From assembly GCA_963965975.1 (NCBI GenBank), contig OZ014413.1, positions 7,404,501-7,468,500 of the forward strand: DNA of 64,000 nucleotides, read 5' to 3'. This DNA is from Xestospongia bergquistia. Taxonomy: Eukaryota > Porifera > Demospongiae > Haplosclerida > Petrosiidae. The position numbers and the translations under genes were made by a program. Positions 47,448-64,000 of this stretch are shown here, in pieces; position 1 is the stretch's first letter; the number at the start of each line of letters is the position of its first letter. A model generated the notes under the pieces. The model did no database searches and was not told where the DNA came from. It worked only from the letters and a program-made list of their open reading frames with translations.

Positions 47448-49518
47448 CTACGGAAGCCGCAGACGGACATTCCAATTCCTTTTTCTTATTTCTTCCGCGA
47501 ACCTTGGCGTATTTAAAAATTCCAATTAACGATCCACTTGATGAGTCCAATTTCTCATTCCTAATTCCAATTTTGGCATGTGCGCCATTTCTAGGCTTTT
47601 CTTGTTACTTAATAAAACGCGGATCGCGAGTACCACGAGCCGTCTCTTAGAATCGAGCGTCAGCGAGATGTTTCCAGTTAGGTTGGGTCCCTCCCTGACT
47701 TGGTTGTATATTGTAGTTCGATTATTTAGAGAAGCCGAGAACGGTCATTAAAACTCCGTATAACCCCGTTATATTGGAATTGGAAATAGGAATAGACTAA
47801 AAGAGAAAGGAATTTAATTATTGGTGACGTCACAGCTGGATGCTGGGTGGATCCAGATCACCACGTAGAAGTCAATGGAAAATTTACACACTGGATGCTT
47901 CAAGCATACGCCTATTTTACACAATAATGTGTTATCTATTTATGCGAATATCAAATGAAAATAATATTATATTAAAAAATCTACCTTGTCTGGAGATAAT
48001 ACCTTCTGTACTTCTGGAGATACGAGTAATTTAAGTGTAGAAATGGAGGAGCAAGAGGGTAGTTCAGATGATAAGGAAGAGGTTCGCCTTACTGCTGCCG
48101 ATATTCCTGGGGCTGAACTATCAGAGCCTTTGGAGAAGCATCCTGTTGCTGCCTTACGATGGTGGTTACTTTGTAGGGGAGTAATAGTGCCAACATCTGT
48201 TAGAAAGAAAGAGCTCATAGACAGGTTAGCTCCCTTTACTATAATACTTTAGACCATGAATGATAAATACTAAAGTTTAGACCATACTGAGTAGCTTTTA
48301 ATACCTAGTTGTACCAGCTAAATTCATTATCTTTCCAACTCTTGGCATATAGAGTAAAGAAGGCTGAAGCAGAAGGAATGCCAGTTGTTGATGTTGACGG
48401 ATCATACCTCTATAGAAAATACAAGTCATTAAGTGACACAGGCAAACATGTGTCTCTTCCATCTATCCAGTCTCCTCCGATTTCTGGTTGGACTGTACTG
48501 AATAGTGAAAACTATGAGACTCTTGCTTCTTCCATACCGTGTGTCACTCCAGGTACAGTGTACATGTATGGGTATATTCATGTATGTACTCTACCTTACA
48601 GGTTTAGTTTACACATACTTGGCTTGCTGTGTTGGTCATGCTGGAGATGGTGATTTCTGGCATTGAGCCGTGGTTACATACATTGGGCATCTGGCAGGCT
48701 AAATGAGATACAGATCAACACTTGCAACCTTCTGTACTGTCATGTAAAATGTAAAACGAATCCCTCAATGAAAAGTGGTGTGTATATCGTTTACATTCTG
48801 CTCGGACGAGAAGCAGAACTAGCCTCTATTCACCTAGCTGCATGTGAATGTCCAGCAAGGTAAGTAAATTTAATTGCATTGCATAGGTGGATTATTTTAC
48901 ATATAGGCAATCAGAATGCTGTACACATATTTCTGCCTTACTACATGCCCTCTCTGCTCTGAACACAACATCAGCATTAAGACCAAGCTTGCAGCTTACC
49001 CATGATGAAGAGGAAGAAGCAGTACCTTGTACATCACAATCTTGCCAATGGAAGCCCTCTAGGAAGCGCAAAGAGATCATCTTGCGTCTGTCTGATGCTA
49101 CGTTTGGGAAGCATAATTATGCAAAACCAGTGAAAAGATAGATTTGTAAAGTAGAGGACTTTGATCCAAGACCTAACAGTTTCCGTGGGACAGCATCATC
49201 TAGGCTCCCAGAACTTTTACAAAAAATCAAAGGAGAGCAACTTTGTGTTTCACTTTTATTTGACCCTCAATTTAAGTGTGTAATACCACAACAACCAACT
49301 ACTGAGAACCTCCCAGGCATCTCTCAGCTGAAGGAAACAGTCTTGGCTTTTAAAGAAACACTTGCAGTAACACCAGAAACTTCCAGAGAAATAGAAAGGC
49401 AGAATCGTTGACAGCAGAAGTGTTCATTCAGCATCCAGCTGTGACGTCACCAATAATTAAATTCCTTTCTCTTTTAATGCAACTGGTCTATTGGAATGTC
49501 CGTCTGAGGCTTCCGTAG
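47448..49518 (+). mobile_element. DNA transposon with long inverted repeats and SAP/SWIM coding remnant
   Basis: Outer inverted repeats 47448-47476 and 49490-49518 match at 28 of 29 positions (left begins 'ctacggaagccgcagacgga'). Inner repeats 47798-47845 and 49429-49476 match perfectly over 48 bp. TAAT flanks both ends as a possible target duplication. On the right, outer and inner repeats are 13 bp apart; on the left about 320 bp intervene, with ends rich in TTCCAATTCC/GGAATTGGAA, suggesting a nested insertion that split a terminal repeat of about 90 bp. The left end is only about 60 bp upstream of the methyltransferase ATG. Confidence 0.85.
48043..49410 (+). pseudogene. Transposon-carried SAP and SWIM zinc-finger protein, 3'-truncated
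   Basis: Exon 48043-48224 (MEEQEGSSDD...) carries a SAP-like DNA-binding motif (LRWWLLCRGVIVPTSVRKKE). The second exon, about 48352-48553, joins in phase. The third region is frameshifted near 48655, after which LSRGYIHWASGRL...YCHVKCKTN leads to a split SWIM finger (CECPAR, intron, ECCTHISALLHAL). The frame continues past a TAG at 49139-49141 (VEDFDPRPNSFRGTASSRLP) and stops at the truncated end. Related metazoan proteins with this order usually continue into a YqaJ-type nuclease (from memory); that part is absent. Located inside the inverted-repeat element. Confidence 0.65.
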
Positions 49519-50679
49519 TAATCCTTTTTTAATTTCCTTCTTTCAAGACTATTACGGCTGTTTAATTTAATTGTGTAAATATTGGAACAACTTTTGACAC
49601 TTCTAACAAACTGAGCATTGTGAAAAATGTTGTTTCTGCCAAAAGCTATAGCTGTTTCTGTTTATAGTTTACTGTTCTACCAACTTGTCATACGATAGCC
49701 AGTGAAAGGAGACGAGAAGTTTACAAATGTCTTCAAACTATGACCAAACAAGATATTGAAAGAGCTTTTAGAGTACAACACTATTCAAGAATAGTATTAA
49801 TAATAATTATATATATCTAAATTAATTATTATGCACAATTATTATAATTTAGGAACACTAGTTTTCATGCAATTACAATGTGCACTAGTTGTAGGAAAGG
49901 TTATGGAGTTTGTTCTTGTAAAGCAACACATCAAGAGCTGTGAACAGAAAAGCTTACTCTTGTAGTAAAAAGAATTAAGCTGTGCAAAAATCAGATAAGA
50001 TCAATAGTCAAGTTATCCTACTTGTAAAAATTTATAATTATTATGTTTTCTAAGTGTCTCATCAATTTTCAGGATATCAATGGCTGATAGTGAACAAACA
50101 ACGGAAACCCAAGTTAGAGAATTGGAGGTAATTTTATTGCTGTATTGACAAACATACATTTATACCCAGTTTTAAGAATTATGAAATCACTATTGATAAT
50201 TTGAAAAAACTAGAACTATTGTTGGAACATAGTGGAGTTAATCTTGCACAGTGTCTACATGCAACTAATTGAACACATTCGTAAAAGTTATCAGGCAAAT
50301 CCAATCTATCCTCATTATGTGCAACTTCCATGGTACATTTGTGTCAGGTGTAGTTTTATGGATACCAAGGAATAAAACAAATGTTGTGGTAAATGTCACT
50401 GCATTATTACCACATAGACTCTATATATGCACACTTTTTTAATAACTGCATTGATCATCAAGTACTTACCAGAGCTATACATCAAAGGTCAGATTTAATG
50501 GCAGATCTAACTATGCTCCTAAAGTTATAGGAAAGCAGCCTATAGCTATAAGCAACATATTTTATGGATTTATTCTAAATATGGGTAGAGGGAGCAGAAA
50601 GATTTGCCTCTCCTGTTTTGTTATCTCAATTAGAGAGTGGTGTCCTTCACCGACAAGAGGCTTTAGAACACTCTCTTTA
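49519..50679. other. Spacer without a supported gene
   Basis: A short exon-like stretch at 50080-50129 (MADSEQTTETQVRELE before GTAATT) has no convincing partner; an in-phase continuation at 50176-50272 would give only about 47 residues. Confidence 0.4.
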
Positions 50680-51420
50680 GTAAACTCTTTCTAAGGGAGA
50701 GCCATTGAGATAAAGTATGGGAAAATTGGGGGAATTAGAGGATTTTCTGGAGATAACCATGTATTTGGTCTTGGAGGGGTTAATGGTTAGGTGTTTGGAA
50801 TGGAGCCAAGAGGATAGAAGATCTATACTTCTATACTGGATTGGATTTGCGATGAGTCAGGAGTAACTTTGTAGGGACAAGATAGAAAGATGTCACCAAT
50901 ATATAAAGTAATTGAGAATGGTTGGGGAAGAGAAATAGAGGAGATTTCATTAATGTACAGAATGAAGAATAGTGGGCCTAGAATGGATCCTTGTGGGACT
51001 CCAGAAATCATATCAGATTTGGATGAAAAAGAATGATCAATGACAACCTGTTGAGAACGATGAGTAAGATAACTCTGAATCCAGTTAACTAGGTGAGGAG
51101 GAATGTTGTAGGATAGAAGTGTGTCTAGGAGAGGTCTGTGAGGTATATAGAGACAAAGGCCTTACGTAAGTCAAAGTAGACAGCACAGATAGAGAAGTTA
51201 GAGTCAAGTAGAGAAAAACATGAATGAGTAGTTGTGATAAGAGAAGATTCTGTAGAAAAGGATGGTCTAAAGCAGAATTGATTGCTGGACAAAATTTTGT
51301 TATTTTTACAGAAATTGTGGAGCCAGTCAAAAACATGTCTTTCTATGAGTTTACTAACTAGAGAAAGAAGGAAAATAGGACGATAGTTTGATGGAGAAGG
51401 ATTAGGTGATGACTGCTTGG
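50680..51420 (-). pseudogene. Non-LTR retrotransposon (CR1/jockey-like) reverse transcriptase fragment
   Basis: Read on the minus strand: NYRPI.LLSLVSKLIERHVF, then QFCFRPSFSTESSLI, a FDLRKAF motif, SGVPQGSILGPLFFILYINE, a catalytic-box relic LYIGDIFL where YADD is expected, and SWLHSKHLTINPSKTKYMVI. These are the ordered RT motifs of LINE elements. Frameshifts and stops break the frame, and the YADD box is mutated, so it is dead. Its 5' side abuts the 3' stub of a beta-helix gene. Confidence 0.85.
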
Positions 51421-51431
51421 TTTCAGCAGTA

Positions 51432-51996
51432 TCTTACCATTCTAGGTATACAAACTTTTTTATGTGTTATAGCAGGTGGTAGTATTATGATATTTCATCC
51501 CTTATCAAAAGAATGTACATAATTTCTCAGAATTTTTAATACTTTCAATCTTGGCATTAATTATTGGCATCAGTTTGTCTTCTTAATATATTTATATATT
51601 GATTTTGATCTACTTGCCACAAAGTGTTGCTTTAATATGTTGCATTTACTGGGGAATTACAAGTTGCTGCTTCTATTGTAGACCAATCAAACAAAAACAA
51701 ACTGAGACTACTGAGGAATACATTTTACCTCTTGATGATGATGACACATTTGCTGATCGTGTTATGAATCCAGATGAATATAATGAACATCATGTCAGCA
51801 CTGTTCAATCTGAGTCTCCTTAGCATAAATAGAGCCTCTTATCAGACATTATCAGGAAATGACTCATCATATCACCATCAATCCTGTATCAACTACCAGC
51901 ACTAGATCAAGACATAGTAGAAATAACAAATCAAAAACTTTAATTTTTGATAGTAGTATACTTGCAACATTTTTACTTGATAAAGATGAACTTTGA
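51432..51996 (+). pseudogene. Beta-helix/multi-TM gene 3' stub (copy 5)
   Basis: Matches the family from the HIILGIQTSL span to the stop, including CCFYCRPIKQKQTETTEEYI, FADRVMNPDEYNEHH and the C-terminal tail. Frame is broken by TAA after the span ending SLSS, a short in-frame loss at YWGITSCC, and TAG at 51822-51824. Only the last ~190 codons remain, joined directly to the LINE fragment. Confidence 0.9.
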
Positions 51997-53079
51997 CATT
52001 TATGTAATATGTCTGTGTTATAGTTTTTATCTTATGTATAAAAATTATTGTTGTGTATTAAAATCATGGTACATGAATGTGTAATTCATTAATAATTATT
52101 TTCATTCTTCAATAATTATTGACTGTTTATTATTACAATATGCTACAACAATGACAATTGTTAATTGTTTGGACTACATTGTTACTTACATTTAATTTTT
52201 CACAAACAGAATTTTTTTTCAATTTATGAGGAGAAACTACAAAAGTTCTCAAATAAACAACTACCAAAATCATGTCCACTTCTATCATTCATTCCATTGG
52301 TGAAGCAAAGTATTGAGATGAGAAGGTAAAGGACAATATAAGATTAAGATTGTTAAGTGAGGCTCCCGTGTTTTATCATGGGATCTGAAGATTAAAAAAC
52401 TTACTGCAACTAGGATATTGTGAAATAGCTGATTTAACTTACATTTGTTCAAAAAGATAGTGATAACAGACAGTTAATCTAAACTCCCCTGACACACTTC
52501 TAATTTGAAATTTGTACATAAACTTTTGTTGTTAATATTTGGTAATATCATGTTTATTAATACTTTGTTATCAATTGAGGTGGCTTCCTTGCTCAAAACT
52601 ATTGATTCTCAGTCTTGCTTTGTTTACATGGCTTAAAGATATGGGCTTAATGTAGTTGCATGGCATAAGCTGCTACAGGATTATATATAAGTCTTGTTGA
52701 GTTAGAGGCTAATGGAGACAGCTGCACATGAAAGTGCTGGAAGTGTACACAATTAATGCTCAAAATTACTTCATCCTTATTGTGACTAAGTGTTAAATTT
52801 AATGCTTGTACAATAACACATTGACTAACTTTAATGTTTATACAATAACACTTCACCTAACTTTAATTTTTGTGCAATAATACTTTGATTAACTTTAATG
52901 TTTGTACAATAACTGTTAGACTAATTTTATTGTTTGTACAGTAACACTTTGACTGTCAAATCCAATTATAACTACTACTAATATTCTTATTAAAAGCAAA
53001 GACTATTTAAATAACTTCAGGCATGTTTTTTAGATATCGCAGACACTTTGCTGCTTCACACTACTAATCAAGGTGTACA
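51997..53079. other. Spacer containing a 32-bp minisatellite
   Basis: 52000-52180 is family 3' flank. At 52796-52955 a 32-bp unit (core 'tttaatgtttgtacaataac') is repeated five times with divergence. No gene recognised. Confidence 0.65.
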
Positions 53080-53931
53080 ATGTCTAAGGTTCTTGTAAGT
53101 TGATAATATTACAAGACATCAATAAATCATTCACTATCCATGTTATGTATATATTTATACACATAACGTTATAGCTGTGTATCTTTCCTTTAACAGTCTT
53201 ACTATCATAACACAAGATATCTTTATGTCAATGATGATATACTCATGAAGCCGGTTGTTCAGTCTGTTCTTCCACCATTTGGTGATCAAGAATCATATAT
53301 TAATCTAAAGTTGCTATGTTCTTACATATAGGTCAATTTATTACTGAATGTGCTGATGCTTTTTGTAATACATTCCGCTTGAAGAACACTGATAAAAATG
53401 GGGCACGATACATTTGTCTTGTTCCAGGAGAAAATCCAAGGCTTGTACCTTTAACTGAAGTAAATGTCTTATATTAATCTGTCCTACATACATGCAGTAT
53501 GATGTTATTATTTGATCTCAACATTATCTGTATAATAGCAATAAAATTGTCTTTTATATTGTCAATTGTATGTTTGCATATTATTAATTTGTGACTCCAT
53601 CTGAATAGGTCTATTCACAATTTGATATTTTCATTCTTTACATATATAGGAACAATGGAAAGAAACACCTGTTGTCAAAACTGCAATATCTTTTTTCCGT
53701 ATTGGCAGTGGTCCATACCCAATTACTATTTTCTTCAATGTTTCTGAAAAAGACCAAGTATATAATTACTATCTCAAACCACAAGATTGCCAGACAAATG
53801 ACTGCCAGATTGATATTATACGTAAAGATGTCACCAACCTTGATGAAAGTGCAATTGAAGACTTGAGTCGACAATTCCTGAGTTTCTCAAATGAGTATGG
53901 TAAAGGTGGGGAGACGACTTCAGACTATTAG
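53080..53931 (+). CDS. Small four-exon protein of unknown function (169 residues)
   Basis: Exons 53080-53094 (MSKVL), 53197-53281, 53332-53459 and 53650-53931 join with GT/AG sites and matching phases (introns of 102, 50 and 190 bp). The product is soluble-looking, with no signal peptide and no membrane span. It includes QSVLPPFGQFITECADAFC, NGARYICLVPGENPRLVPLT, WKETPVVKTAISFFRIGSGP and a Cys pair in DCQTNDCQIDI, and ends in an acidic/Gly tail. I do not recognise the family. The consistent exon model over four exons makes a real gene likely. Confidence 0.65.
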
Positions 53932-55446
53932 CAATGTCAGCCAGGTGATAAGTGGCAACTTTGATGTCAAAGAAAAAAAACTTTCAACTACTTAGTTTAA
54001 TTTAAATTGTTGATAGATATACAATAATTATATACATTTTGTAGATAATAAGCTATTTCACACTAATTGGTTTAATAATAGATTTGATCATATGTCCTGC
54101 TCTACTTTAATTTATGATTTGACTGTTTCAATCATTATAATCATATAAAGGAAAATCTATCAGAATATAATGAGGTGTAAGTGTGCAGGTAATATATATA
54201 TTCATTAGGTAGACATTTAGGATGACATAGTTACATGTGTATTTATGAACATCATTTTTTGGAGCAGAAGTTATATTCAATGAATGATTAATAATAAATA
54301 ATTTTCAATCTGAAGCAGTGTAGCTATTATTATTATTAATAATATATATATATATATATATATATACATGTGTGTGTGTGTTGAGGATATACATATTGCA
54401 CTGTTGTGAATGGAACAATATTCAGTCAATTAAAAGATTAATGCGAAATATAACATGATCTTTTAATTTTATACCATAAAGGAGGTGTCAGAACCAATTA
54501 TTCCTTTCATAGATACTCTATCCTTGTGGGATGGCAGTTAGTGACTAGCTCCCTTCATGGATACTAAGTTACAATATGTATAAATTATATTTTGACTTGA
54601 TAGTGCTAGAAATTTGAAAAGAAATACAGTTAGTCTCATGAAACTAAGGTTGAAGAGTAATACCTCATCAGTCACTTTATTAATAGCCTCTATTCATAGT
54701 TATTAGCATTGACATAATATATTTAATTACCTGTAGGATACATACACTTATTTATTATACAAACTGAATTAATCTTCTAAGTGCCATTGTCAGTAAACAA
54801 CATATTAGTATATGGATGTTATATAATAATGACAGACTGCTTTAATTGAAACATAAAAATACCATGTGATAAGACATATTGTTTATCTACACATTACATA
54901 GCTAATATTGTTGGGAGGTACAACTCTTCTCACTTAGCTTGCTGATCTACCTTCAAAAGCTCTTCAAAAGTGAGAAATGAATGTTGCCCTCGATCTATAT
55001 GAATAAGCACTCTGAATATAATTATATATGTTATTAAATGCATACACAGAGGGTTATGAACAAAGTCATGTTCTGTAAAGTTTATGAAAATTAAACATTA
55101 ATTTTATTAGCATAAATTAATTTGCATGACTAAACTGTATTTTGAAGATCAGTAGGATCTTTTCCACAAATTTAAAGCTTGCATGGAGTCTAAAAATGTA
55201 AAAAAAATGCAGAGAAAGCCTACAATACTAGCTCACTTACAGTTGCTATGGAAACTAACGTTAATATCACCAATTTATTCAATGTTTTCTTTATATATAT
55301 AATTTGGAACATACTTCATTACTACAGGGTGTATATATAAAACAAACAAGAAACCAAATAGAGAACGTTATATATAATACTATTCCATGTCATCTAGTAC
55401 TAAAGTAGTCAATGTTTACACTGTGTTCTAGGTGTGGTTTAAAAAT
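53932..55446. other. Spacer; possible 5'UTR intron of the downstream gene
   Basis: No exon seen. A (TA)n tract lies at 54337-54366. The sequence just before the transporter ATG ends in TTCTAG|GTGTGG, a plausible acceptor, so a noncoding leader exon may lie in this interval. Confidence 0.45.
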
Positions 55447-57189
55447 ATGGCTGAACAGTGCACTTTGTTAGCAAGGAATAAAGCCAGTAGTAGCTCTTAT
55501 ATTAAGAGAAAATATCGATATTCTTGTATTCGCTCTAAAGGAGTTCTTATTGTTTTATTGTGGGGTCTTCTTATGACTACTGTCATTGTTATCACTGGAG
55601 CACTCTCCAATGTGTTTATATCAGACTTTTCTTATATCATCTTTGCTGTAATTGGACTCTATTATCTTTTCTATCCTCTTCTTGGTTTGTTGGGTGAGAA
55701 ATGGATGAGATATAGAGTAATGATAATTGGTTCAATCATAATTTGTTTTGGATTTATTACTGTATTGATCTCTTTGTTGTTTGTGTATATGAAATCTGTC
55801 CAAAGTACACAGGCTGTCATTATAGCACTTGTCGTTTCATGTCCCTATTTTCTTGGACAAGGTATATTTGGAGCTAATGTGATCCAGTTTGGTACTGATC
55901 AACTTCAGTTTGCACCCTCTGAGGAGTTAAGTAGTTTTGTTTATTGGTTTTTGTATTTGTATTACTTTCCTTTGGCATTGATTCTATTGATGTCATCTGC
56001 TGTCAATAGTTTAGCTTACAATCACACTAAGTATTATATTGCAAGTGTAGTGTTTGGTTGTGGTTCAGTCATAATTGTTGTTGCTTTGTTTTCAGCTTGT
56101 TGCTTCAAACGTCATTTGGTAATTGAACCATCTCAAAACAACAATCCAGTCAAACTCATCTTGAAAGTAATGAGATATGCTTGGATTCATAAACAACCAG
56201 TGAGACGTAGTGCCTTTACTTATGGAGAGCCTCCACCCTCCAGACTAGACCTAGGTAAACAGAGATATGGAGGACCTTTTACTACTGTACAAGTAGAAGA
56301 TGTCAAAACCTTTTTATACATACTCAGTATTCTTTTGGGAACCTTTGGATATGGACTTCTTGATACTACAAAGGCAAGTCTTTCTCATAAATACATGAGT
56401 GTTGCACAAAGAAATGGTAGATACAGTTTCATGGAAAGTATATTACTGATATATCCTCTAACAATTCCATATTGTGTAGTCTCAGTAGCTGTTCTCATCC
56501 ATCAATTTATCATTGTTCCCTATTTCTCTCGCTATATTCCTAGTATGTTGAAACGTATATGGATTGGACTAGTAGCAATGTTGTTACAGTTAGTAATAAC
56601 AGTTGTTATTAGCTTTATGATGAGTTATGATATTAAGAACACACTTATAAATGGAACCACTAGCGCTGGCTTTGTGTATAATATCTGTTTGGATCTTGAT
56701 AGAAACAATACTATTCTTGAATCAGATAATTTTACTCTACCATACTATGTTATGGCTCTCCCTCAGTTTATAATTGGTATTAGTATTTTCTTAGTTCATT
56801 TCACAAGCTTTGAATTCATTCTAGCTCAAGGTCCTCGTAGTATGCAAGGATTGTTAATTGGAGTTTGGTTTATGCACCTTAGTATTTACAGTATGCAGTT
56901 AACTTTATCAAGTTCTTCTTTGAGCTGTTACTGTGAGTATTACCTTGTTACAATGAGTCTTGTTTTGATCTCAATTATAGCTTACACTATTGCTGCATAT
57001 AAATACAAATATAGACAACGTAATGAATTATCTGATGTTAATGAGAGAATTATCATTACACAATATACTGAGAGACAACTGGATAGAGAGGATCGAAAAT
57101 CTGAAGATGAGTTTAGTTTTTGTATTGTTTCTAATGAAAATAATCATAACAAAAGTGAAGATTTATTCATTATCAATACAGCTAGTTGA
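55447..57189 (+). CDS. POT/SLC15-like membrane transporter relative
   Basis: Intronless 580-residue protein (ATG at 55447; the frame reads upstream to 55432 without ATG). About twelve hydrophobic spans, with a cytosolic N-terminus and a hydrophilic C-tail. The segment FLGQGIFGANVIQFGTDQLQ followed by SEELSSFVYWFLYLYYF (about residues 135-175) corresponds to the PTR2/POT signature around 'G.G..K.N...FGADQ' and 'F..FY...N.G'. The central charged loop and late span FEFILAQGPRSMQGLLIG resemble 'EF.Y.QAP..MKS..'. The first span lacks the ExxER motif that couples proton and peptide in typical members. Probably a plasma-membrane solute carrier; substrate unknown. Confidence 0.75.
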   Translation: MAEQCTLLARNKASSSSYIKRKYRYSCIRSKGVLIVLLWGLLMTTVIVITGALSNVFISDFSYIIFAVIGLYYLFYPLLGLLGEKWMRYRVMIIGSIIICFGFITVLISLLFVYMKSVQSTQAVIIALVVSCPYFLGQGIFGANVIQFGTDQLQFAPSEELSSFVYWFLYLYYFPLALILLMSSAVNSLAYNHTKYYIASVVFGCGSVIIVVALFSACCFKRHLVIEPSQNNNPVKLILKVMRYAWIHKQPVRRSAFTYGEPPPSRLDLGKQRYGGPFTTVQVEDVKTFLYILSILLGTFGYGLLDTTKASLSHKYMSVAQRNGRYSFMESILLIYPLTIPYCVVSVAVLIHQFIIVPYFSRYIPSMLKRIWIGLVAMLLQLVITVVISFMMSYDIKNTLINGTTSAGFVYNICLDLDRNNTILESDNFTLPYYVMALPQFIIGISIFLVHFTSFEFILAQGPRSMQGLLIGVWFMHLSIYSMQLTLSSSSLSCYCEYYLVTMSLVLISIIAYTIAAYKYKYRQRNELSDVNERIIITQYTERQLDREDRKSEDEFSFCIVSNENNHNKSEDLFIINTAS

Positions 57190-57700
57190 AAACAACTATA
57201 TCAATACTGTTTATCAGTTTTAATCAATAAACACAATTTATGATTGTATTTTATAGATTTTGCAATTTTTAATTCTTAATGCTGAAGTCAAACACAAAAG
57301 TCTGCACATTTTCACTATTCAATTTTGTTATTCATGCTCAAACTTAAAATAGCATATATAATGTAATGATTGTACCTGTTTTCATTGCATTTCATTGCTT
57401 ACTGCTTCAAATCTTAGATACTCTACCATATAATGATCATACTGTTCTTATATTCATAAGTTTGAACATAAATATTATCATGTAAAGGAACTGTTGCTAC
57501 AATTGTTTTTAATATGACATCATTTCTATAACCACATTAGTACAACTATCCCATCTACTTGTCTACAAGGACCTGTCAACTTAAACAAATTGTAACAAGA
57601 ATAGCTATACATATTTTTTTTATAAAAACAGTTTTCATAAGTTTATATATAGTAGTAATATAAATGATATTAGTATATATAATTAATATAAGAAATTGAG
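57190..57700. other. Tail-to-tail spacer
   Basis: Lies between the converging transporter and calpain genes. An AATAAA signal at 57225-57230, just after the transporter stop, is a likely polyadenylation site. Nothing else was identified. Confidence 0.5.
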
Positions 57701-63942
<6,242 letters not shown>

Positions 63943-64000
63943 CTACATATAATAAAAACAATTCTAAACATCTCCTAAATTAACCACACACAATACAACA

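Noticed and set aside
50080..50272. Exon-like MADSEQTTETQVRELE with donor and a possible second exon
   Set aside because: The product would be about 47 residues with no family; listed only as part of a spacer.

Overview
The window reads as animal nuclear DNA, most likely a demosponge close to Amphimedon (inference from gene content, not a database match). It is AT-rich, introns are mostly short (50-120 bp) with GT/AG borders, genes lie densely on both strands, microsatellites and small inverted-repeat transposons are everywhere, and the genes are metazoan: GABA-B-type receptors, a calpain-15 orthologue, a peptide-transporter relative, an NNMT-like methyltransferase and a death-fold/LRR protein. 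No prokaryotic operon, CRISPR array, rRNA or tRNA was recognised.

Layout. 0-9.3 kb holds two tandem GABA-B-like receptor units on the minus strand. The left one (1-2181) has four intact exons and runs off the left edge. The right one (3916-8141) is a pseudogene with a lost start, nonsense codons, frameshifts, a missing exon and a MITE in an intron. From 10 to 52 kb a plus-strand tandem family encodes giant membrane proteins made of a signal peptide, a parallel beta-helix-like Asn/Gly-rich ectodomain and about nine membrane spans. Two copies are intact (17673-21809 and 37536-41660). Four are relics: a chimeric pseudogene (11296-14463), a 5' stub (22838-23192), a truncated copy (34496-35282) and a 3' stub (51432-51996). 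A TATA box and a 5'UTR intron are conserved among the copies. Between them (26788-31148, minus) lies a nine-exon gene, fully phase-consistent, encoding Death domain, CARD-like bundle, mid-domain, coiled coil and LRR, with no NACHT.

43-52 kb is a degenerate zone. It holds a truncated SMNDC1-like exon pair, an NNMT-like methyltransferase with a 4-bp frameshift, a DNA transposon with long inverted repeats that carries SAP/SWIM coding sequence but has lost its 3' part, and a dead LINE reverse transcriptase abutting the last beta-helix stub. 53-57 kb contains a small four-exon gene of unknown function and an intronless POT/SLC15-like 12-TM-type protein. 57.7-64 kb is the 3' half of a calpain-15 (small optic lobes) gene on the minus strand, eleven exons, entering from the right edge; its catalytic Asn is replaced by Asp.

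The most interesting material is the beta-helix/multi-TM array, where duplication, truncation and chimerism coexist and variation falls in exposed segments, and its neighbour, the DD/CARD/LRR gene. Together they look like a candidate surface-recognition plus intracellular-signalling neighbourhood, but that functional link is inference. All splice models were built by eye from phase and GT/AG sites.
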